From assembly GCF_001179845.1 (NCBI RefSeq), contig NZ_CVSB01000035.1:1-62133 (forward strand): a stretch of DNA of 62,133 nt, given 5' to 3'. The position numbers were made by a program, and so were the translations under genes. This DNA is from Candidatus Pelagibacter communis (GTDB lineage: Bacteria > Pseudomonadota > Alphaproteobacteria > Pelagibacterales > Pelagibacteraceae). Below are positions 8,351 to 16,656 of the stretch, in pieces; position 1 is the first letter of the stretch; the number at the start of each line of letters is the position of its first letter. The notes beneath the pieces are model-generated. The model was not told the origin of the DNA. It saw nothing but the letters and a program-made list of their open reading frames with translations, and made no database searches.

Positions 8351-9237
8351 TACTTGTGTTTAACAAGTTTTAATTTTTCTCTAGTTTCTGCTGGTGTCAT
8401 TGGGGTATATCCAAGTTCATCTATAATTCTTACAGCTTTTTCTACTAATTGAGCATTAGTAGCTAATTTACCTTTAGATAAATATAAATTATCCTCTAAA
8501 CCGACTCTTGGGTTACCTCCCATCAAAACAGTTTGAGCAACAAATGGCATTTCATTTTTTGAAATTGCAAATCCTGACCAAACACCTTCTTTTGGCATTA
8601 TATCTTTCATGGCTTGCATAGCTAATGTTGTAGCAGGTGCTCCCCATGGAATTCCTAAACACATTTGAAACATCGGTGGATCACTTAATAACCCTTCTTT
8701 ATATAGTTGTGCACCAAACCACATGTTTCCTAAATCAAAAGCTTCTATTTCTGGCTTAACTTTTATCTCTTTTAATTTCTTTGCTGCTTTTCTTAAATCA
8801 TTTGGTGTATTAACTGTGATTACTGAGCTATCACCAAAATTTAAAGTACCTGCATCTAGAGTACAAATTTCTGGGAGAAATTGTTCAGCATTTGCAATTC
8901 TTTCCATTACATTTGCCATATCAGTCATTGGTCCAAACTCTAACGGGTCTTTGCCTTGACCAATGTCTAAATCTCCACCCATTCCAGTTGTTAAATTTAA
9001 TATTACATCTGTATCGCTTGATCTAATTCTGTCGATTACCTCTTTATATAACTCTAATCTTCTACTTGGAGTTCCATCTTCCTCCCTCACATGAATATGA
9101 GCAATAGCAGCTCCAGCTTTTGCAGCTTCAATTGATGCTGTAGCAATTTGTTCTGGTGTTTTTGGTAAATCTGGATGCTTACTTGCGGTATCTCCTGACC
9201 CCGTCACAGCACATGATATGAATACCTTGTTGTTCAT
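8350..9237 (-). CDS. cdhB: BKACE-family 3-dehydrocarnitine cleavage enzyme
   Basis: A DUF849 (beta-keto acid cleavage enzyme) protein of 295 residues. By family and context it condenses 3-dehydrocarnitine with acetyl-CoA to give betainyl-CoA and acetoacetate. The metal-binding HIHVRE motif (H47, H49) and the acid-rich substrate loop (LNLTTGMGGD) are present. BKACE enzymes act on many keto acids; assignment to dehydrocarnitine rests on the directly coupled carnitine dehydrogenase and the divergent betainyl-CoA thioesterase. Transcription starts in a very short 47-base gap shared with that thioesterase. Confidence 0.82.
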   Translation of the reverse strand: MNNKVFISCAVTGSGDTASKHPDLPKTPEQIATASIEAAKAGAAIAHIHVREEDGTPSRRLELYKEVIDRIRSSDTDVILNLTTGMGGDLDIGQGKDPLEFGPMTDMANVMERIANAEQFLPEICTLDAGTLNFGDSSVITVNTPNDLRKAAKKLKEIKVKPEIEAFDLGNMWFGAQLYKEGLLSDPPMFQMCLGIPWGAPATTLAMQAMKDIMPKEGVWSGFAISKNEMPFVAQTVLMGGNPRVGLEDNLYLSKGKLATNAQLVEKAVRIIDELGYTPMTPAETREKLKLVKHK

Positions 9238-9262
9238 TTTAAGTAAGATTTATACTATTATA
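9227..9262. promoter_or_regulatory. candidate back-to-back divergent promoter
   Basis: In the 47-base gap between the BKACE and thioesterase genes, a plus-strand -10 (TATACT, 9251-9256) with a TTGTTG -35 at 9227-9232 (18-base spacer) directly abuts a minus-strand TATAAT (9262-9257). Such tight packing would make the two carnitine-pathway arms co-regulated or mutually exclusive. Confidence 0.4.
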
Positions 9263-9284
9263 AAAAGGACGAGGGAATAAAAAA

Positions 9285-9752
9285 ATGTCTTTTCATATAA
9301 CAAACCAAACAATCAAAAAAGAATGGACTGATTATAATAATCATATGAACATGGCTTACTATGTCTTAGTTTTTGATCAGACTTGGGAGATAATTCTAGA
9401 AAAATTTAAGATGGGTGAAAAATCTGCAAAGAATACCCAAAGAAGTACCATGGTTGTTGAAACTCGCACTACATATGATGGTGAAGTTAAAGAGGGAGAT
9501 GAAGTTGAAATTGTTTTAACTTTCTTTGATCATGATAGAAAAAGATTACATTTCAAGATGGAAATGATTGAAAAATCATCAAAAAAATTATCAGCAACTA
9601 TTGAAATGTTAGCGCTTTATATTGATCTTAGTAAAAGAAAAGTTACAGAATTTGAAGATGAAAAAATTAAAATTATGGATGATTTTATAAATGAAAATAA
9701 AAATGAATTTAATTATGACAATTTATCCATTATTGGAAAGCTTAAAAAATGA
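9285..9752 (+). CDS. cdhC: betainyl-CoA thioesterase (4HBT hotdog family)
   Basis: Predicted to release glycine betaine from betainyl-CoA, the last carnitine-specific step. It is a 155-residue hotdog-fold protein with the 4HBT active-site stretch DYNNHMNMAYY (D16, H20, N22). Its partners carnitine dehydrogenase and BKACE run divergently from the same 47-base gap. The last 4 bases overlap the following TauD-type gene (ATGA), so it is translationally coupled to the oxygenase pair, an unusual link between carnitine breakdown and the HD oxygenase. Confidence 0.8.
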   Translation: MSFHITNQTIKKEWTDYNNHMNMAYYVLVFDQTWEIILEKFKMGEKSAKNTQRSTMVVETRTTYDGEVKEGDEVEIVLTFFDHDRKRLHFKMEMIEKSSKKLSATIEMLALYIDLSKRKVTEFEDEKIKIMDDFINENKNEFNYDNLSIIGKLKK

Positions 9753-10579
9753 TTGATGTAAAATTATTATCAGGAGCATTAGGTGCAGAAATAAATGGAA
9801 TTGATTTAACTGATGTATCAGATGAAAATTTTAAGAAAATAAACGACCTATTGTTAGAACACAAAGTTATTTTTTTTAGAGATCAACCTTTAGCAACAGA
9901 ACAACACATAGCTTTGGCTGCAAAGTTTGGGCCTCTAGAAACGCATGCTTATGTTAAAGGCCGAAGTGAATTTCCTGAGATAGTAAGAATAATTAAAAAA
10001 CCTTATGAAAAAACACAATGGGGCGAAGGTTGGCATTCAGATGTTAGTTACAATAAAAAGCCAACAAAAGCTGTTGTTTTAAAATCAATTAAAATTCCTC
10101 CAGTTGGAGGGGATACTGTTTTTTCAAATATGGAACTTGCTTGGGAAACATTAGATGATGAAATAAAAAATAAAATTAAAGATAAAAAAGCGGTTCATTC
10201 ATCAAGAGGTGGGGGATTTTTCCTTGATAAATATAAAGCAATGGAGAGCAATGGAAATATGGATGAATACTCAAATACTCATCCAATCTTAAGAACTCAT
10301 CCAGAAACAGGTAAAAAAATTCTTTTTGTTAACTGGACCTATACAAAAGAAATAGTTGGAATAGATAAAAAAGAAAGTGATGAGATATTAAATTATTTAT
10401 TTGAACATCAAGCTAGATTAGATCTTACTTGTAGATTTAAATGGACAGAAAATGCAATTGCGATCTGGGATAATAGAAGTGTTCAACACTATGCGATCGC
10501 TGATTTTTACCCAAATAAAGGACTTGGTTTTGAAAGAATAATGGATCGTATTGCTATTGAAGGGGATCATCCACAATAA
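9749..10579 (+). CDS. TauD/TfdA-family 2-oxoglutarate/Fe(II) dioxygenase
   Basis: Cytoplasmic non-heme iron oxygenase, 276 residues, coupling 2-oxoglutarate decarboxylation to hydroxylation of an unknown substrate. Iron ligands are H96, D98 (GWHSDVSY) and H247 (RSVQHYA); R263 or R267 near the C terminus should bind 2-oxoglutarate. Length and layout match taurine dioxygenase, but no sulfonate genes are nearby. It overlaps the thioesterase by 4 bases and lies 3 bases before an HD-domain diiron oxygenase. That order is reminiscent of PhnY-PhnZ and TmpA-TmpB, in which a 2OG enzyme hydroxylates a phosphonate and an HD oxygenase cleaves it. Taurine, a phosphonate or a quaternary-amine acid are all possible substrates. 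Confidence 0.88.
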   Translation: MIDVKLLSGALGAEINGIDLTDVSDENFKKINDLLLEHKVIFFRDQPLATEQHIALAAKFGPLETHAYVKGRSEFPEIVRIIKKPYEKTQWGEGWHSDVSYNKKPTKAVVLKSIKIPPVGGDTVFSNMELAWETLDDEIKNKIKDKKAVHSSRGGGFFLDKYKAMESNGNMDEYSNTHPILRTHPETGKKILFVNWTYTKEIVGIDKKESDEILNYLFEHQARLDLTCRFKWTENAIAIWDNRSVQHYAIADFYPNKGLGFERIMDRIAIEGDHPQ

Positions 10580-10582
10580 TAA

Positions 10583-11119
10583 ATGAAAATAATTTATAAA
10601 ATCATTTCAAATTTTATAAACAACAAATCTTTGTACATTGGTGAAAAAGTGACTATGTCGGAACATATGATTCAATCAGCTATGCTAGCTGAGAAAGCTA
10701 AGTGTAGCGATGATTTAATTTGTGCATGTTTACTGCATGATTATGGTCACTTTCTTTTAGAAGATCCTGATGAATTGGTTAAAAATAAATTAGACGGAGA
10801 GCATGAAAATATTGGATATCAATATCTAAAAAAATTTTTTGGACAAAAAATTGTTGAGCCAATTAAATACCATGTTTTAGCTAAACGTTATTTAGCTAGA
10901 GAAAAAAAATATTTTGATTTTTTATCAGATGCGTCAAAAATTAGCCTTAAGTTACAAGGAGGAGTTTTAAATGCTAAAGAGAGTAAAGAATTTGAAAATA
11001 AATCTTACTTTAAGCCATCTATTCTTCTTCGAAAATTTGATGAAGCTGCTAAAAGAACCGATATGAAAATGAAATCTATTCATGACTATGAAAAATTGTT
11101 AAGTTCCAAACTTATATGA
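10583..11119 (+). CDS. HD-domain mixed-valent diiron oxygenase (PhnZ/TmpB-like)
   Basis: A 178-residue HD-domain protein related to PhnZ, which oxidatively cleaves hydroxy-aminoethylphosphonate, and TmpB, which turns hydroxylated trimethylaminoethylphosphonate into glycine betaine and phosphate. Residues match the PhnZ pattern at near-constant spacing: Y18 and E21 (gate), H28, H52-D53, H56, H74, H97, K101 and D154. These are the metal ligands and substrate gate of an oxygenase rather than of a phosphohydrolase. It sits 3 bases after a TauD-type oxygenase and overlaps a choline-dehydrogenase-like gene by ATGA. Substrate is unproven: a phosphonate (C-P cleavage) or a 1,2-hydroxy acid (C-C cleavage) is possible. 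Annotation pipelines would probably call it a plain HD phosphohydrolase. Confidence 0.82.
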   Translation: MKIIYKIISNFINNKSLYIGEKVTMSEHMIQSAMLAEKAKCSDDLICACLLHDYGHFLLEDPDELVKNKLDGEHENIGYQYLKKFFGQKIVEPIKYHVLAKRYLAREKKYFDFLSDASKISLKLQGGVLNAKESKEFENKSYFKPSILLRKFDEAAKRTDMKMKSIHDYEKLLSSKLI

Positions 11120-12696
11120 ATTTCGATTATTTAATAATTGGTGCTGGAAGTGCAGGCTGTGTACTTGCAAATCGATTAACAGAAAACAATCAAAACAATG
11201 TAGCGATATTTGAAGCTGGGAAACCCAGTGATATTTGGAAAGTCAACATGCCACTTGCGATTTTATATACAATGCATGATCCAAAATATAATTACAAATA
11301 TTATTCAGAACCAGAACCTCATTTACATAATAGAAGATTATTTTGTCCAAGAGGAAAAATGATTGGTGGATGTTCTGCTCATAATGGAATGGTATTTGTA
11401 AGAGGAAACCCAAATGATTATCAAAGGTGGGCATCTTTTGGATTGGATGACTGGTCGTATGAAAAAGTCCTTCCTTATTTCAAAAAAATCGAAACCTGGT
11501 CTGAAGGAGAAAATGAATATCGAGGTGGTAGTGGAATATTGCCAGTAAACCAATCTAAAAATAAAAATCCTTTATTCAAAGCGTTTGTCGATTCAGCTGG
11601 CGAAGCTGGTTATAAAATAAACAACGACATGAATGGTAAAGAACAAGAGGGTTTTGGAATGTACGATGTTACTATTCATAAGGGAGAAAGAGCAAGTGTA
11701 TCTAAGTATTATTTAAATCCTGCTAAAAAAAGAAAAAATCTTAAAGTATTTACAGAAGCTTTTGTTGAAAGAATTATTTTTGATGGAAAAAAAGCAATTG
11801 GAATTGAGGTAAAAATTAAAAATAAAATAGAAAAGATTTTTGCCAACAAAGAAGTAATTTTAAGTGGGGGTGCAATCAATTCACCACAATTATTAATGCT
11901 TTCTGGAATTGGTCCAAGCCAACACTTAAAAGATAAAGGAATTGATGTTGTTCATAACTTAGAGGGTGTTGGAAAAAACTTACAAGATCACTTAGAAACT
12001 TATGTTCAGCAAGAATGCAAAACTAAAGATACCTTATATTCTTACGTTAATAAGTTAAATATGGTTAGAATTGGAATTCAATGGTTTTTGAACAGAAGTG
12101 GTCCATGCTCTACCTCTTTTTTAGAAGCTGGAGGTTTTTGTAAATCATCTCCAGAAAGAGAATATCCAAATATTCAATTTCATTTTTTTCCTGCTTTCGT
12201 AATTGATCATGGATTAGTTGATCCAGACAGGCATGGTTACCAATTACATGCTAGTCCAAACCATCCAAAAAGTAGAGGTCATATAACTTTAAACAGCTCA
12301 AACCCCTATGATTATCCAAAAATTCAATTTAATTATCTAGAACATGAGGATGATTTAATGCAAACCATAGAATGTATTCATGTAGCTAGAAAAATTTTAG
12401 GTCAAGACTCTTTGAAGCCTTTTGCAGGAAAAGAAATTGGACCAGGAGAACATGCTCAATCTAATGAGGTATTTGAAGAATACATTAGATCTAAAGCTGA
12501 GACTGCTTACCACCCATCTTGTACTTTAAAAATGGGAGTAGACAATATGGCTGTTGTAGATCAAAAACTAAAAGTTCATGGTGTTGAAAATCTAAGAGTA
12601 GTTGATGCGTCTGTAATGCCTGAAATTACAAGTGGAAACCTTAACGCTCCAACATTAATGATTGCTGAAAGAGCATCCGAATTTATTTTAAATTAA
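11116..12696 (+). CDS. GMC-family flavoprotein dehydrogenase, choline dehydrogenase-like
   Basis: FAD-dependent alcohol dehydrogenase, 526 residues. The dinucleotide motif GAGSAG is at 9-14, the second GMC signature at GGAINSPQLLMLSGIGP, and the catalytic pair H466 (AYHPSC) and N510 (SGNLNAPT) is in place. BetA-type enzymes oxidise choline to betaine aldehyde; the family also takes other alcohols. The start overlaps the HD oxygenase stop (ATGA), making it a third member of that operon. In the quaternary-amine setting choline or a related alcohol is the likely substrate, but no clear betaine aldehyde dehydrogenase is beside it. It converges with a ureohydrolase. Confidence 0.85.
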   Translation: MNFDYLIIGAGSAGCVLANRLTENNQNNVAIFEAGKPSDIWKVNMPLAILYTMHDPKYNYKYYSEPEPHLHNRRLFCPRGKMIGGCSAHNGMVFVRGNPNDYQRWASFGLDDWSYEKVLPYFKKIETWSEGENEYRGGSGILPVNQSKNKNPLFKAFVDSAGEAGYKINNDMNGKEQEGFGMYDVTIHKGERASVSKYYLNPAKKRKNLKVFTEAFVERIIFDGKKAIGIEVKIKNKIEKIFANKEVILSGGAINSPQLLMLSGIGPSQHLKDKGIDVVHNLEGVGKNLQDHLETYVQQECKTKDTLYSYVNKLNMVRIGIQWFLNRSGPCSTSFLEAGGFCKSSPEREYPNIQFHFFPAFVIDHGLVDPDRHGYQLHASPNHPKSRGHITLNSSNPYDYPKIQFNYLEHEDDLMQTIECIHVARKILGQDSLKPFAGKEIGPGEHAQSNEVFEEYIRSKAETAYHPSCTLKMGVDNMAVVDQKLKVHGVENLRVVDASVMPEITSGNLNAPTLMIAERASEFILN

Positions 12697-12698
12697 AA

Positions 12699-13685
12699 TT
12701 ACTTGTTACGATAAACTGAAATTAAACAAATTATTTCAAACATTATAGAAGCTGCAACCATTGCTGTAATTTGATTTGGACTATCTTTTGTTGGCATTAA
12801 ACAAGCAACATCACCACCAATAACATTTTTTCCTTTTAAACATTGAATAAGTTTTCTTGCCTCATCCATATTAAATCCTTTATATGCAGGCTCTATATTT
12901 GCTACTCCTGGAGCTACTGTTGGATCTAAACAATCTAAATCGAAGGTAACATAAATTGGATTGTCACCTAGTCTATCTAAAATCATTTTCACACATTTTT
13001 CATGACCCCATTCTCTATATTCATCCATTGTAATTACTTGATAACCAATATCGTAACTCGCCTGTAACCAATCTAATGTTCTTGGATTTCCTCTTATACC
13101 TATCTGAGTACTTGTGTGTGGATCAACATTCCCTTGTTTAACTAAATAAGAAGCCCAATGTGCTGCTGATTTTTTTGCACCTAAAAAATGATCTAATTTT
13201 TCAAAACAATCTGTGTGGGCATCAAAATGAAGAAATGTTATTTTTTTTCCTTTAGTTAATTTTGAATTTTTTTTAGCTAAACTTTGAACAATTCCACCAG
13301 TTATTGAGTGATCTCCACCAATTGAAACAACTGGCTTTTCAGCTTGTTCAATATGATCATAAAATGCTGAAATTCTCTCTATACATTTTTCATTATCATT
13401 AGCTTCTGGAAAAGGAACATCTCCTAAATCGTGAATTTTATTTTCTTTCCAAGGATCAATTTTGTAATCAAAGTGAGATCGTCTCAACATTGCAGAAATA
13501 TTTCTAACTGCTCTTGGACCTAAATGTTGATCTCTTTCTGTAGTTCCATTTCCTGTGCTATGAGGAACACCAACTAGTGCAATGTCACAATTCTTAGGAT
13601 CTGGATCATTTTTGCACCTAAATAAAGTTGGAATACCCCACCAATATAGGGTTTCCATCATTATTTTATCTTCTTCAGAAATCAT
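12699..13685 (-). CDS. agmatinase-family ureohydrolase
   Basis: Binuclear manganese (or nickel) hydrolase that removes urea from a guanidino compound. Metal ligands are visible: H126 (GGDHS), D155, H157 and D159 (HFDAHTD), D249 and D251 (TFDLDCLDP). The 328 residues include a longer N-terminus (ETLYWWGIPTLF) than E. coli SpeB and resemble the guanidinobutyrase/guanidine-hydrolase side of the family, so agmatine should not be assumed. It stands alone between convergent and divergent neighbours; two DMT transporters start 63 bases away in the opposite direction. Confidence 0.82.
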   Translation of the reverse strand: MISEEDKIMMETLYWWGIPTLFRCKNDPDPKNCDIALVGVPHSTGNGTTERDQHLGPRAVRNISAMLRRSHFDYKIDPWKENKIHDLGDVPFPEANDNEKCIERISAFYDHIEQAEKPVVSIGGDHSITGGIVQSLAKKNSKLTKGKKITFLHFDAHTDCFEKLDHFLGAKKSAAHWASYLVKQGNVDPHTSTQIGIRGNPRTLDWLQASYDIGYQVITMDEYREWGHEKCVKMILDRLGDNPIYVTFDLDCLDPTVAPGVANIEPAYKGFNMDEARKLIQCLKGKNVIGGDVACLMPTKDSPNQITAMVAASIMFEIICLISVYRNK

Positions 13686-13748
13686 AAATTAAATATGGCA
13701 CAAATTTAATAAATTTTAAAACATATTCTTTTTTGATATAGAGCATAA

Positions 13749-14699
13749 ATGAGCGCTCAAAACAATAATCCTAAAGGAATAGTTTTCATATTGATTGCTA
13801 TGATAGTTTTTTCTGTCCAGGACGGAATTATGAAGCATATTTATAATTTTGTTTCTCTTTATGAAATTTACTTAATTAGAACAGTGGTAAGTTTTGTGCT
13901 TATATTATTATTTTTAATAATTACAAAAAAACCAATAGTATTTAAAAGCCAATATCCTCTTTTAACTTTTACCCGTGTAATACTTTTTTTCTTTGGTTTC
14001 AGTTCTTTTTATGTTTCTTTGACTGTACTACCGCTTGGTACTGCAACAGCTTTATTTTTTGTTACACCATTTTTAATTACAATATTCGCTCATTTGTTTT
14101 TAAAAGAAGAAATAGGATTAAGAAGATGGTCTGCTGTGGTTGTTGGATTTATTGGAGTTTATGTAACATTAAATCCTGATTTTAGTAATTTTAACTATTT
14201 AAGCTTATTACCTATTTTATGTGCGCTTTGTTACTCATTATCTATGATAATAATTAAAAAAACATCTGATAAGGATAGTGTTTATACACAAACATTTACA
14301 TTTTATATTGGCGCAATAATTATTAGCATAATTTTTTATTTTATTATTGGTGATGGTCAATATAACAATTCAGATCATCCAGCTTCTCAATTTATATTTA
14401 GGGAATGGTTTGTTGATTTTAACTCTAATATTCTTTTAATGGTTGCAACTGGAGTTACAGCAACTCTTGCATTTCTTTTTTTATTTACTGCTTACAGTAT
14501 AGCTTCTCCAGCTGTCGTTTCACCTTTTGAATATTCAATATTATTTTGGTCACCGCTTGTAGGATGGTTATATTTTGATGAAATTCCTTCATTAAATACA
14601 GTGATTGGAATTTTAATAATAGTATCAAGTGGTGTTTATATTTTTATGCGTGAAAAAGCACAAAATCAATCTATTGCTACGGAAAAACCTCTTAGATAA
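13749..14699 (+). CDS. DMT (EamA) transporter, first of a tandem pair
   Basis: Inner-membrane protein with about ten hydrophobic helices in two EamA repeats, the drug/metabolite transporter fold, 316 residues. It is clearly paralogous to the next gene: both share a stretch reading RRWSA(V/I)V.GFIGV in the same position and FIFREWF before the last helices. It ends one base before the next start codon. Family members usually export amino acids, nucleobases or other metabolites; the cargo is not predictable. Confidence 0.85.
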   Translation: MSAQNNNPKGIVFILIAMIVFSVQDGIMKHIYNFVSLYEIYLIRTVVSFVLILLFLIITKKPIVFKSQYPLLTFTRVILFFFGFSSFYVSLTVLPLGTATALFFVTPFLITIFAHLFLKEEIGLRRWSAVVVGFIGVYVTLNPDFSNFNYLSLLPILCALCYSLSMIIIKKTSDKDSVYTQTFTFYIGAIIISIIFYFIIGDGQYNNSDHPASQFIFREWFVDFNSNILLMVATGVTATLAFLFLFTAYSIASPAVVSPFEYSILFWSPLVGWLYFDEIPSLNTVIGILIIVSSGVYIFMREKAQNQSIATEKPLR

Positions 14700-15653
14700 A
14701 TGACAAAAGATAATAATTCTAAAGGTATTATTTTAATAATCATTGCAATGACATTATTTGCGATGCAGGACTCTTTAATTAAATATATTTTTGAAAAAGC
14801 CTCACTTTATGAAATCTTTTTTGGAAGATATTTTGTTGCAGCTATTTTACTTTTTAGTTACATAAAATTTAGAAAACAGAAAGTTTCACTAAAAACTTAT
14901 TATCCTGTTTGGACAATTATTAGAGTTGTTCTTCACTTTTTAGCGTTTTCAGCTTTCTTTATTTCTCTTACTTACATGCCACTAGCAACTGCAAATGCCT
15001 TATTTTTTTCTTGTCCCTTTTTTGTATCTATTTTTGCTAAATTTTTTTTGAAAGAATTTATTGGAATAAGAAGATGGTCAGCAATTGTATTTGGTTTCAT
15101 AGGAGTTTTTATTGTACTAGACCCAAACTTTTCTGACTTTGAATACAAAAGTTTGCTTCCAGTATTATGTGCTTTTTTTTACGCAGCATCAATGACCATA
15201 ACAAAATATACGTCTGATAAAGATGACGTGAATACTCAATTATTTTATTTTTATTTAATAGCACTAATTTTATGTGGTCTGATTTATTTGTTCTTGGGAA
15301 ATGGACAATTAAATAGCTCAGACTTTGATCCAACCACGCAGTTTATTTTTAGAGAATGGTTTTCAAATATTGAATATACTTGGAAATTTATTTTATTTTT
15401 TGGTTTTGTTGCCTCTATTGCATTTCTTTGCATATTTTCAGCTTACATTGTTGCTTCTCCTTCAGTAGTTTCTCTGTTTGAATATTCATTAATTATAATG
15501 TCTATGATACCTGGATATTTTTTATTTAATGAAATTCCATCTGGTAGAACATTTTTTGGAGTTGCGTGTATAATAGCTGCTGGAATTTATATTTACTTTA
15601 GAGAAAAAGCTAGAGATCAATATATTGCAACAGAAACACCAGTAAGAAGATGA
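14700..15653 (+). CDS. DMT (EamA) transporter, second of a tandem pair
   Basis: Paralogue of the preceding gene, 317 residues and ten predicted membrane helices, with the same motif order (SLYEIFFGR, IGIRRWSAIV, FIFREWF) and a related C-terminal tail (REKARDQYIATE versus REKAQNQSIATE). The start follows the upstream stop directly, and the end overlaps the next gene by 4 bases. A local duplication with divergence, possibly giving a heteromeric or dual-specificity exporter, is inferred. Confidence 0.85.
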   Translation: MTKDNNSKGIILIIIAMTLFAMQDSLIKYIFEKASLYEIFFGRYFVAAILLFSYIKFRKQKVSLKTYYPVWTIIRVVLHFLAFSAFFISLTYMPLATANALFFSCPFFVSIFAKFFLKEFIGIRRWSAIVFGFIGVFIVLDPNFSDFEYKSLLPVLCAFFYAASMTITKYTSDKDDVNTQLFYFYLIALILCGLIYLFLGNGQLNSSDFDPTTQFIFREWFSNIEYTWKFILFFGFVASIAFLCIFSAYIVASPSVVSLFEYSLIIMSMIPGYFLFNEIPSGRTFFGVACIIAAGIYIYFREKARDQYIATETPVRR

Positions 15654-16618
15654 CTAAAACATATATACCAACCATCGATATATCTTCACTAATTAAAAAT
15701 AATTTTGAAACTCAGAGAGCATTTAAAACGATTAAAGAAATTGAAAAAGCTTGTATCAAAGTTGGTTTTTTTCAAATTACAGGACATGGAATTAATTTAA
15801 AAGTAATTAAAAAAACATGTGGAGTTGGCAATAAATTTTTTAATTTACCAGATAGCAAAAAGAGGAAATTATCACCAAATAAATGGAATAAAAAAAATAA
15901 AAATCTATATAGAGGATATTTTCCTAATGATGTAAATGGAAAAGAAGGTTTAGATATAGGTGATTTAAAGGTAACTAAAAAATATTCGTCAAATCTAAAC
16001 AATCAATACATAGAGCATCTTAATCTGGGGAAATGTTTAAATAAAAGCTCAATAAGCATTTTAAATAAATATTTTGATAACATTTATAGATTGAGTGAAA
16101 CATTGTTTAAAAGTGTAATAAAACTTAATAAAAGAAATCCTGATATTTCTGGTAAAGCTTTTTCAAGATTAAAAACATTAAGCACATTAAGATTTAATTA
16201 TTACCCTAACCAAACAAAACCAGTGGAAATATCAAAACAAGATGGGGTTGCTCTTGGGTGTGAAACGCATGTTGATAGTGGAATATTTACACTTCTCTAT
16301 CAAGATAGAAAAGGTGGATTGCAGGTACAAAATAGAAAAAACAAAAAATGGTATGATGTACCATTCAACAAAAATGCTTTAGTAGTAAATACGGGAAGAG
16401 CATTAGAGTTTCTAAGCAAAGGTAAATTTAAAGCAACTAATCACAGAGTTTTATGGAATAAAAGTAAGAGACTATCTGTTCCTTTTTTCTTTGAACCTTC
16501 CTATGATTTCAAAATGAACCAATCATTTTTAAATGGAAGTAAATTCAAAAATAATGGTCAAATTTATGAGAAATTTCTTAATAAATCCTTGAAGAAATTT
16601 ATTGAATATCAACGTTAG
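15650..16618 (+). CDS. isopenicillin-N-synthase-like 2OG/Fe(II) oxygenase
   Basis: Cytoplasmic 2OG oxygenase of the DIOX_N plus 2OG-FeII_Oxy layout, 322 residues. The N-terminal half has the PTIDISS start and GFFQITGHGI motif; the iron triad is H207, D209 (ETHVDSG) and H265 (TNHRV), and R274-x-S276 is the 2-oxoglutarate-binding pair. It is coupled to the second DMT transporter by a 4-base overlap, suggesting the enzyme and exporter/importer serve one metabolite. Substrate unknown. It is the third 2OG oxygenase in the first 17 kb. Confidence 0.87.
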   Translation: MTKTYIPTIDISSLIKNNFETQRAFKTIKEIEKACIKVGFFQITGHGINLKVIKKTCGVGNKFFNLPDSKKRKLSPNKWNKKNKNLYRGYFPNDVNGKEGLDIGDLKVTKKYSSNLNNQYIEHLNLGKCLNKSSISILNKYFDNIYRLSETLFKSVIKLNKRNPDISGKAFSRLKTLSTLRFNYYPNQTKPVEISKQDGVALGCETHVDSGIFTLLYQDRKGGLQVQNRKNKKWYDVPFNKNALVVNTGRALEFLSKGKFKATNHRVLWNKSKRLSVPFFFEPSYDFKMNQSFLNGSKFKNNGQIYEKFLNKSLKKFIEYQR

Positions 16619-16656
16619 TAATAATAAAGTTTAAGTATAAAGCGATACATAACTCG

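Noticed and set aside
9749..10579. Calling the TauD-type protein taurine dioxygenase
   Set aside because: The fold fits, but no taurine importer or sulfite-handling gene is present and its neighbours concern quaternary amines.
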